From contig CALAIJ010000041.1 of the NCBI GenBank assembly GCA_937923365.1, positions 1 to 5,320 on the forward strand: a stretch of DNA of 5,320 nt, given 5' to 3'. This stretch comes from an uncultured Sulfitobacter sp. (lineage in GTDB: Bacteria; Pseudomonadota; Alphaproteobacteria; Rhodobacterales; Rhodobacteraceae). The translations under genes and the position numbers were made by a program. Below are positions 1-5,320 of this stretch, piece after piece (within the stretch, counting starts at the first letter, position 1; each line of letters begins with the position of its first letter). The notes beneath the pieces are model-generated. The model ran no database searches. It was not told the origin of the DNA and saw only the letters and a list, made by a program, of their open reading frames with translations.

Positions 1-30
1 CAGTGGTTTTTGCACGGGATATTCGCGTGA
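1..30 (+). CDS. imuB: ImuB C-terminal end (Y-family polymerase-like mutasome protein), 5' truncated by the window
   Basis: Reading from base 1 gives nine codons, QWFLHGIFA, then TGA at 28-30. This matches the highly characteristic end of ImuB proteins as I know them (W-[FY]-[LV]-H-G-[LI]-F-A-stop). ImuB is a catalytically inactive Y-family polymerase relative that bridges ImuA, the beta sliding clamp and DnaE2 in the SOS mutasome of bacteria lacking umuDC. The gene directly downstream on the same strand is dnaE2, which is the expected imuA-imuB-dnaE2 order and strongly supports the call despite the very short fragment. Nothing can be said about the clamp-binding motif or the rest of the protein, which lie upstream of the window. 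Confidence 0.75.
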   Translation, partial: QWFLHGIFA

Positions 31-185
31 GGGGCCAGATGCGGCGCGCGCAGGGGCAGGGGAGCGTTGAGCCGTTGCGCAAAGACACCCTCAGGGTCGG
101 TTTGTCCGGCAAGCGGCAGAGCAGCATGGGCATTTTCCGGCAAAAAGAGGCGGAGGATGGCTCTGCAAGCGCGTGGAGGCGATGA
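31..185 (+). other. imuB-dnaE2 spacer with no supported gene
   Basis: These 155 bases separate the imuB stop from the dnaE2 start. The dnaE2 reading frame is open through it from base 3 to a TGA at 183-185 that directly abuts the dnaE2 ATG, but its translation is Arg/Gln/Gly-rich, resembles nothing I know, and I see no start with a ribosome-binding site of its own. It contains an 8-bp palindrome TTGCGCAA (75-82), a short ACCCT-C-AGGGT repeat near 86-96 and a direct repeat TCCGGCAA (105-112 and 136-143). I see no LexA box (GTTC-N7-GTTC), no terminator and no convincing promoter. It is most likely an untranslated part of the imu operon transcript. Confidence 0.5.
175..179 (+). promoter_or_regulatory. 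Shine-Dalgarno for dnaE2
   Basis: GGAGG lies 6 bases before the ATG at 186, which is optimal spacing. It decides the start: an in-frame TGA sits immediately before that ATG (183-185), so no longer in-frame form exists. The ATG at 182-184 is in another frame and does not open onto the polymerase. Confidence 0.8.
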
Positions 186-3100
186 ATGCCCCAACAGGAA
201 GGACATAAGCGCCGCACGCTTGATGAAGAGGACCTGTTTCAGTGGCATCCGCCCAGCCCGTTTGTCGAACTGGGGCTGGCCAGTTGTTTTTCGTTCCTGC
301 GGGCCGCGTCCGATGCGGTAGACCTGACCGCCAGCGCCAACATGCAGGGGTATGACGCGCTGGGCATTGCCGACCACAACACGCTCGCAGGCGTGGTGCG
401 GGTGCATACGGAGGCCAAAAAGGCATGTGTCCGCCCGCTGATCGGCAGCCGTCTGGTGTTGATGTGCGGCGCCGAGATATTGGCCTATCCGCAGGATGCA
501 GCGGCCTATGCACGTCTGTCCACGTTGTTGAGCAAGGGCAAGATGGCGGACATCGATGGCGGCTGGCAGCAAAAGGGCGAGACGCATCTGACGCTGGAGA
601 TGCTCAAGGCCCATGCTGAGGGTCTGCATCTGATTGTCATGCCGCCCGAAAATCTGGATGTGTTCGAGGCCGGTCTGCCGCGTCTGCTGCGGGCCTTGCC
701 GGGGATGCGCCACATCGGGGCGGCCTACCTTTATCGCGGGGATGACGTGGCGCGGATCGGACGGCTGGATACCCTTGCGCGGCATGCGGGGCTGGGCATT
801 CTCGCCACCAATGATGTGCTTTACCATGCGCCGCAGCGACGGCCTTTGCAGGACATCATGACCTGCATCCGACAGGGCACCACCATCGACACAGCCGGAT
901 TTCAGCTGGAAGCCAATGCGGAGCGGTACCTCAAACCGCCCATGGAAATGTGTCGCCTGTTTGACAAATGGCCCCATGCGATCGCCGCTACACGGGCGGT
1001 GGCCGATAGCATCCGCTTCTCGCTGGATGATCTCAAGTACGAGTACCCGCACGAGATCGAAGCCAAGGGCCGCAGCGCACAACAGGAGCTGGAGCGGTTG
1101 ACATGGATCGGGGCGCAGCGGCGCTATCCCAATGGTGTGTCTGACGAGATCAGAGCGATCATCGAAAAGGAATTCGCATTGATCCGCTCCAAGAAAATTG
1201 CGCGGTACTTTCTGACCATCAACGACATTGTGCGCTTTGCACGAGAGGAGGCGTCGCCGCCGATCCTGTGTCAGGGGCGCGGGTCCGCCGCTAATTCAGC
1301 GGTGTGTTTCTGTCTGGGCATCACATCCGTCGACCCTGCCGAACATGACGTGTTGTTCGAACGTTTTCTGAGCGAGGAACGCGATGAGCCACCCGACATT
1401 GACGTCGATTTCGAACACGAGCGCCGTGAGGAAGTCATCCAGTATATGTATGCCAAATACGGGCGCGCACGTGCAGGGCTGTGCGCGACGGTCATTCATT
1501 ACCGCCCGCGCAGCGCCATTCGCGAGGTCGGCAAGGCGATGGGGCTCTCCGAGGATGTGACCAGCAAACTGGCCAGCACGGTCTGGGGCTCTTTCGAAGC
1601 GGATGTCGCAGACGAGCGGGTCAAGGAAGCGGGCATGGACCTGTCTGATCCCTACCTGCGACGCGTGATCCGGCTGGCGCAGGAAATGACCGGCATGCCG
1701 CGCCATCTTAGCCAGCACGTGGGTGGATTTATCCTGACCGAGCGGCCCCTGACAGAGATGGTGCCCATCGGTAATGGCGCCATGGCAGACCGCAGTTTCA
1801 TCGAGTGGGACAAGGATGACATCGACGCATTGGGCATCTTCAAGGTCGATATCCTTGCACTTGGCATGCTGACCTGCATTGCCAAATGCTTTGACCTGCT
1901 GCGCGCCCATTATGCAGAGGATTACGAGCTGGCCACGGTGCCCGCCGACGATGCGCCCACCTATGACATGCTGTGTGCGGGCGACAGTCTGGGGGTGTTT
2001 CAGGTCGAAAGCCGCGCACAGATGGCGATGCTGCCCAAGCTGCGCCCGCGCGTGTTCTATGATCTGGTGATCGAGGTCGCCATCGTGCGACCCGGCCCCA
2101 TTCAGGGCGACATGGTGCATCCGTTCTTGCGGCGCAGGCAGCGGCTGGAGGGGGTCAGCTATCCCGCGCCCGGGCCAGAGCATCCGCAGGACGAATTGCT
2201 CAGGATACTCGGGCGGACGCTGGGCGTGCCCATCTTTCAGGAACAGGCCATGAAGATCGCCATTGATGCCGCTAAATTCAGCCCCAAGGAGGCCAATGAA
2301 TTGCGCAAGGCCATGGCCACCTTCCGGTCACGCGGCACCATCGAGACGTTGCAGAAAAAGATGGTCGGGCGGATGGTCGAGCGCGGGTATGATCCCGACT
2401 TTGCGCAGCGCTGTTTTGACCAGATCAAGGGCTTTGGAGAGTACGGCTTTCCCGAAAGTCATGCCGCCAGTTTTGCCAAGCTGGTCTATGTGTCGTCGTG
2501 GATGAAGTGTCACTATCCGGCGGCCTTTGCTTGTGCGCTGCTCAACAGCCAGCCCATGGGGTTTTATGCGCCCGCGCAGATCGTGCGGGATGCGGTCGAA
2601 CACGGGGTCGAGGTGCGCGGGGTCGATGTGGATTTCTCCGACTGGGATTGCACGTTGGAGCCCTGCGGAAGTGGGTCGCCGTGTCAGGGCGGGTTCGCTC
2701 TTCGCCTTGGGATGCGGCAGGTCGACGGGATGCGCGCGGAGGCGGCTCATCGCATCGTCCAGGCCCGCGATGCGCCGTTTGAGGATGTGGCGGATCTCAA
2801 GGCGCGGGCCGGGTTGGACCGGGGCACCGTGCGGCGGCTGGCCGCGGCGGATGCCATGCGCTCCATGGGCATAGATCGCAGGCAGGCGTTGTGGCAGGCG
2901 CAGGCGCTGAAAGACGCGCCCGACCTGCCGATATTCACCCATGCCGAGGCACGCGACGAAGGCGAGGAGGCCACCGTCCCCCTGCCCGCCATGCCGCAGG
3001 CCGAGCATGTGGTTGCAGATTACCAGACCCTGCGGCTCTCGCTCAAGGCGCATCCCCTGTCGTTTTTCCGTGCAAGCCTGCGCGCACAGGGCTTTGCCTG

Positions 3101-3515
3101 TAGTGACCAGTTGCCCGCAATGGATCACGGGCGGCGGGTGTCGCTGGCAGGGCTGGTGCTGGTGCGGCAAAAGCCCGGGTCCGCCAAGGGGGTGTGTTTC
3201 ATCACGCTGGAGGACGAGGGCGGGGTCGCCAATCTGGTCATCTGGCCCAAGCTGTTCGCGCACTACCGTGCCACGATCATGTCCGCGCGGTTGCTGGTCG
3301 TGCATGGCCGCGTGCAAAGTGACGGGCGGGTTATTCACGTTGTCGCCGACAGGTTGGAGAACGCCACCGCGCGGCTGGACCGGTTGAGCGAGGAGGCTGT
3401 GCCTGCAACATCTGTGCGCGGCGATCACCCCACCCATCCCATCCCCGGACAGGTCAGCCCGCGTAAACATCCGCGTGATGTGCGCGTTATCCCCAAGTCG
3501 CGGGATTTTCATTAG
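186..3515 (+). CDS. dnaE2: Error-prone DNA polymerase DnaE2 (ImuC), complete
   Basis: C-family DNA polymerase of 1109 residues, usual size for DnaE2. It acts in the cytoplasm as the catalytic subunit of the ImuA-ImuB-DnaE2 mutasome, extending DNA past lesions and causing damage-induced mutation. Visible order: a PHP domain (about residues 27-230); palm with CQGRGSAANSAVCF (362-375) and the acidic motif PDIDVDF (403-409); SQHVGGF (509-515); the third catalytic aspartate in FKVDILALG (D555); VRPGPIQGDMVHPF (634-647); GFGEYGFPESHAASFAK (749-765), typical of the family; helix-hairpin-helix region about 800-900; OB-fold about 984-1056; and the DnaE2-type tail PKSRDFH. No frameshift or missing catalytic residue is seen. 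The PHP metal ligands look lost: the residues aligning with the usual His/His/His/Asp set are E28, G30, A32 and R39, so no metal-dependent proofreading is expected from it. The first 26 residues are a charged extension before the conserved start. It follows imuB on the same strand; no LexA box lies in the window, so SOS control probably comes from upstream. A replicative DnaE1 is unlikely given the imuB neighbour and the tail. Confidence 0.96.
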   Translation: MPQQEGHKRRTLDEEDLFQWHPPSPFVELGLASCFSFLRAASDAVDLTASANMQGYDALGIADHNTLAGVVRVHTEAKKACVRPLIGSRLVLMCGAEILAYPQDAAAYARLSTLLSKGKMADIDGGWQQKGETHLTLEMLKAHAEGLHLIVMPPENLDVFEAGLPRLLRALPGMRHIGAAYLYRGDDVARIGRLDTLARHAGLGILATNDVLYHAPQRRPLQDIMTCIRQGTTIDTAGFQLEANAERYLKPPMEMCRLFDKWPHAIAATRAVADSIRFSLDDLKYEYPHEIEAKGRSAQQELERLTWIGAQRRYPNGVSDEIRAIIEKEFALIRSKKIARYFLTINDIVRFAREEASPPILCQGRGSAANSAVCFCLGITSVDPAEHDVLFERFLSEERDEPPDIDVDFEHERREEVIQYMYAKYGRARAGLCATVIHYRPRSAIREVGKAMGLSEDVTSKLASTVWGSFEADVADERVKEAGMDLSDPYLRRVIRLAQEMTGMPRHLSQHVGGFILTERPLTEMVPIGNGAMADRSFIEWDKDDIDALGIFKVDILALGMLTCIAKCFDLLRAHYAEDYELATVPADDAPTYDMLCAGDSLGVFQVESRAQMAMLPKLRPRVFYDLVIEVAIVRPGPIQGDMVHPFLRRRQRLEGVSYPAPGPEHPQDELLRILGRTLGVPIFQEQAMKIAIDAAKFSPKEANELRKAMATFRSRGTIETLQKKMVGRMVERGYDPDFAQRCFDQIKGFGEYGFPESHAASFAKLVYVSSWMKCHYPAAFACALLNSQPMGFYAPAQIVRDAVEHGVEVRGVDVDFSDWDCTLEPCGSGSPCQGGFALRLGMRQVDGMRAEAAHRIVQARDAPFEDVADLKARAGLDRGTVRRLAAADAMRSMGIDRRQALWQAQALKDAPDLPIFTHAEARDEGEEATVPLPAMPQAEHVVADYQTLRLSLKAHPLSFFRASLRAQGFACSDQLPAMDHGRRVSLAGLVLVRQKPGSAKGVCFITLEDEGGVANLVIWPKLFAHYRATIMSARLLVVHGRVQSDGRVIHVVADRLENATARLDRLSEEAVPATSVRGDHPTHPIPGQVSPRKHPRDVRVIPKSRDFH

Positions 3516-3546
3516 GGGTGCTTTCGTGGCACTGTCAGCAAAAGGG

Positions 3547-3574
3547 GCGGCTGCGCCGCATTCGATTTTATTTT
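3547..3574 (+). terminator. Possible weak Rho-independent terminator after dnaE2
   Basis: GCGGC (3547-3551), a 3-base loop TGC and GCCGC (3555-3559) form a 5-bp all-GC stem 31 bases after the dnaE2 stop. The following bases 3561-3574 are T-rich (10 T of 14) but the run is broken by CGA and A. The stem is short and the T-tract is not adjacent, so this is a candidate only; its position at the end of the imu operon favours it. Confidence 0.35.
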
Positions 3575-3579
3575 CCTGA

Positions 3580-3598
3580 TGAAGGACGCTGTCCTTCA
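3580..3598. repeat. Perfect inverted repeat (8-bp arms, 3-base centre), possible operator or RNA hairpin
   Basis: TGAAGGAC (3580-3587), GCT, GTCCTTCA (3591-3598) is a perfect palindrome 41 bases before the selD-fusion start. On neither strand is it followed by a T-run, so a simple terminator is unlikely. In DNA it could be a binding site for a dimeric regulator; in RNA it would be a stable stem with a tight loop just after the T-rich stretch. A weak promoter-like pair overlaps it: CTGTCC (3589-3594) and TGTTAT (3612-3617) with 17-base spacing, 3 of 6 and 4 of 6 consensus matches. The symmetry is certain; its role is inference. Confidence 0.5.
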
Positions 3599-3627
3599 AA
3601 CATCCTGGGAATGTTATGGCCAGAAAA

Positions 3628-3632
3628 AGGAG
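3628..3632 (+). promoter_or_regulatory. Shine-Dalgarno for the selD fusion
   Basis: AGGAG lies 6 bases before the GTG at 3639 and 9 before a TTG at 3642. This supports GTG 3639 as the start. There is no in-frame ATG between here and the conserved nucleotide-binding motif, and the ATGs at 3611 and 3616 are in other frames. Confidence 0.75.
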
Positions 3633-3638
3633 AGGTGC

Positions 3639-5320
3639 GTGTTGAGCACGGTACCTTATACGCAGGATCTGGTGTTGGTCGGGGGCGGGCATGCCCATGC
3701 TTTGGTGTTGCGCGCCTGGGGTATGGACCCCATGCCCGGTGTGCGGGTCACGGTCATCAACCCCGGGCCCACCGCGCCCTATACCGGCATGTTGCCCGGA
3801 TATATCGCCGGGCATTACAGCCGTGATGACCTTGAGATTGATCTGGTGCAACTGTGCCAACATGCCGGTGCACGGCTGATCGTTGACCGTGCAATCGGTG
3901 TTGATCGCGCCGCACGGCAGATCGTGTTGGAGGGTCGGGGGGCTGTCGCCTATGACATCGCCTCCATCGATGTTGGGATTACTGCGCAGATGGACATGCA
4001 GGGATTTGCAGAACACGGTGTGCCCGCAAAGCCGCTGGATATCTATGCCGCCAGATGGCGCCGGTTTCTGGCCCGCGTCAGAGCGGGCGACCAGCCTGCC
4101 GAGGTTGCCGTCATCGGGGGCGGCGTTGCAGGATGCGAGCTTGCCATGGCCATGCGATTTGCCCTGCGGGAGGCCGCGACCCAAGCACAGGTCACGGTCA
4201 TCGAGAAAGGCCCGCAGATTTCCGGCGTTGGCGGGCGGGCACGCGCCATTCTCGAGGCCGAGATGGCAGCCCTCGGGATCGTGGTGCGCTGTGATGCGCA
4301 GATCAGCCGCGTTGAGGCGACGCAGGTTGTCATCGAAGGGCAAGCGCCCGTGCCCGCCCAGTTCTGCGTCGGTGCCGCAGGGGCCACGCCGCATGCATGG
4401 ATCGCGCAGACGGATTTGCCGCTGCAGGACGGTTTTATCGAAGTCGGCTCCGATCTGGGCGTGCTTGGGGATCCGTATCTCTTTGCTGTCGGGGATTGTG
4501 CGCATATGGGGTTTGCGCCGCGCCCCAAGGCGGGGGTCTTTGCCGTGCGCGCCGCACCCGTGTTGCATCGCAACCTCAGGGCCGGATTGAGCGGGGGTGT
4601 GCGGCAGGTGTTCTGGCCACAGAAGGATTACCTCAAGCTGATCTCGCTTGGGGGAAAATCGGCCATGGCCGAAAAGTTCGGGAGGCCCTTCAAGGGGGCG
4701 TTGCTGTGGCGTTGGAAAGACCGGATCGACCGCGCGTTTATGGACCGTCTGGGTGATCTGCCCGCCATGGTGCCCGCCCCACCGCAGGGCGATGTTGCGT
4801 TGGGCGTGCGCGAGGCGCTCGAAGGCAAACCGCTTTGCGGAGGATGCGGGGCCAAGGTCGGAGGCGGGGTCCTGCGGGCAGCGCTTGCCCGACTGCCACA
4901 GGCCAGCCAGGAGGTCATCACCGCAGCGGGGGATGATGCTGCCGTGTTGAAGCTGGCGGGCGGCGGGTTTCAGGTGCTTAGCACCGATCATCTGCGCGGG
5001 TTCATCGCTGATCCGGCAGTCATGGCACGGATTGCGATTGTGCATGCCATGGGGGATGTCTGGGCCATGGGCGCAGCACCACAGGCCGTGCTGACGTCGC
5101 TGATATTGCCGCAGATGGCACCCGCATTGCAGGCACGCACCATGGGTGAGATCAACACGGCCATTCAACAGGTACTGGACCAGACCGGCGGGCAAATCGT
5201 GGGTGGGCATACCACCATGGGGGCGGAACTGACGGTTGGTTTTACGGTCACCGGGACGCGGGCGCAGATGCCCATCACGGTGGCGGGCGGGCAGGCGGGT
5301 GATGTCTTGATCCTCACGCG
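3639..5320 (+). CDS. selD: Fusion protein: FAD-dependent NADH dehydrogenase-like domain plus selenide, water dikinase (SelD), 3' truncated by the window
   Basis: Open from a GTG start to the window end (560 codons, no stop). Residues 1-380 resemble the NDH-2/pyridine nucleotide oxidoreductase family: LVGGGHAHALVLR (13-25) is the FAD-binding Rossmann motif, PYTGMLPGYIAGHY (47-60) and VPAKPL (128-133) are typical of this fused form, VIGGGVAGCELA (158-169) is the second, NAD(P)-binding motif, and FAVGDCAHM (282-290) contacts FAD in such proteins. No transmembrane segment or redox CxxC is seen in this half. From about residue 398 it is SelD, which makes selenophosphate from selenide and ATP: PLCGGCGAKVG (398-408) holds C403 and K406, which align with catalytic C17 and K20 of E. 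coli SelD; then GDDAAV (431-436), STDHL (448-452), MGDVWAMGA (471-479) and GGHTTMGAELTVGFTVTG (522-539). The catalytic position is Cys (TGC), not selenocysteine. Product would supply selenocysteine or 2-selenouridine tRNA synthesis. That the flavoprotein half reduces selenium compounds is a guess. SelD is normally about 350 residues, so roughly 170-200 are missing. Likely its own transcription unit, unrelated to dnaE2. Confidence 0.92.
   Translation, partial: MLSTVPYTQDLVLVGGGHAHALVLRAWGMDPMPGVRVTVINPGPTAPYTGMLPGYIAGHYSRDDLEIDLVQLCQHAGARLIVDRAIGVDRAARQIVLEGRGAVAYDIASIDVGITAQMDMQGFAEHGVPAKPLDIYAARWRRFLARVRAGDQPAEVAVIGGGVAGCELAMAMRFALREAATQAQVTVIEKGPQISGVGGRARAILEAEMAALGIVVRCDAQISRVEATQVVIEGQAPVPAQFCVGAAGATPHAWIAQTDLPLQDGFIEVGSDLGVLGDPYLFAVGDCAHMGFAPRPKAGVFAVRAAPVLHRNLRAGLSGGVRQVFWPQKDYLKLISLGGKSAMAEKFGRPFKGALLWRWKDRIDRAFMDRLGDLPAMVPAPPQGDVALGVREALEGKPLCGGCGAKVGGGVLRAALARLPQASQEVITAAGDDAAVLKLAGGGFQVLSTDHLRGFIADPAVMARIAIVHAMGDVWAMGAAPQAVLTSLILPQMAPALQARTMGEINTAIQQVLDQTGGQIVGGHTTMGAELTVGFTVTGTRAQMPITVAGGQAGDVLILT

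Noticed and set aside
183..188. TGA directly before the dnaE2 ATG as a possible selenocysteine codon joining an upstream frame to DnaE2, given a nearby selD
   Set aside because: The upstream frame has no protein resemblance, DnaE2 is complete from ATG 186 with its own Shine-Dalgarno, and I see no SECIS-like stem-loop positioned after the TGA.
1296..2183. A 295-codon minus-strand open frame inside dnaE2
   Set aside because: Same codon-aligned antisense effect over a strongly conserved polymerase region; no family resemblance.
3687..3696. 10-bp palindrome GGGCATGCCC
   Set aside because: It encodes the conserved GHA of the FAD-binding motif and follows from codon choice; no sign of a separate role.
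3883..4590. A 235-codon + strand open frame in a second frame over the flavoprotein domain
   Set aside because: It overlaps the frame that carries the clear Rossmann and SelD motifs, and its Arg/Ser/Pro-rich translation is typical of an out-of-frame reading of GC-rich coding DNA.
2328..5210. A 960-codon open frame on the minus strand spanning the 3' part of dnaE2, the spacer and most of the selD fusion
   Set aside because: It is codon-aligned antisense to two genes that share the same + frame. Stops in that frame need sense codons TTA, CTA or TCA, which are rare in GC-rich genes, so a long opening is expected. Its translation is His/Pro/Gly/Gln-rich with no recognisable domain.
5283..5300. 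G-rich run (GGCGGGCGGGCAGGCGGG) as a possible G-quadruplex
   Set aside because: Only three GGG tracts, and the bases are explained by Gly/Ala-rich SelD codons in GC-rich DNA.

Overview
The window reads as GC-rich alphaproteobacterial DNA, most likely from the Rhodobacterales (Roseobacter-type). Three things suggest this: an imuB-dnaE2 gene pair, the family-typical ends of both proteins (ImuB ending in WFLHGIFA, DnaE2 ending in KSRDFH), and a selenide, water dikinase fused behind a flavoprotein domain, an architecture I associate with marine alphaproteobacteria. The taxonomic call is an inference from protein style and base composition, not from a marker gene.

Layout, all on the + strand. Bases 1-30 are the last nine codons and stop of imuB. 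A 155-base spacer follows, with no gene I can support, ending in a good Shine-Dalgarno. Bases 186-3515 hold a complete, intact 1109-residue error-prone DNA polymerase, DnaE2 (ImuC). Bases 3516-3638 are a spacer with a GC-rich hairpin followed by T-rich sequence (a weak terminator candidate), a perfect 8+8 bp inverted repeat, and a Shine-Dalgarno. From a GTG at 3639 to the end of the window runs the 5' part (560 codons, no stop) of a fusion gene: an N-terminal FAD/NAD(P)-binding NADH-dehydrogenase-like domain followed by SelD. About the last half of the SelD domain lies outside the window.

Functionally there are two units. ImuB and DnaE2 belong to the SOS-associated mutasome (ImuA-ImuB-DnaE2) that copies damaged DNA at the cost of mutations. 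No LexA box of the alphaproteobacterial GTTC-N7-GTTC type is visible here, so control presumably comes from a promoter upstream of imuA/imuB, outside the window. The SelD fusion makes selenophosphate for selenocysteine and/or 2-selenouridine synthesis; it has no evident link to translesion synthesis and probably starts a separate transcription unit.

I do not see a previously undescribed system. The points most worth a second look are the flavoprotein-SelD fusion with its altered cysteine arrangement, the perfect palindrome just upstream of it, the degenerate PHP metal site of DnaE2, and the unusually wide imuB-dnaE2 spacer.
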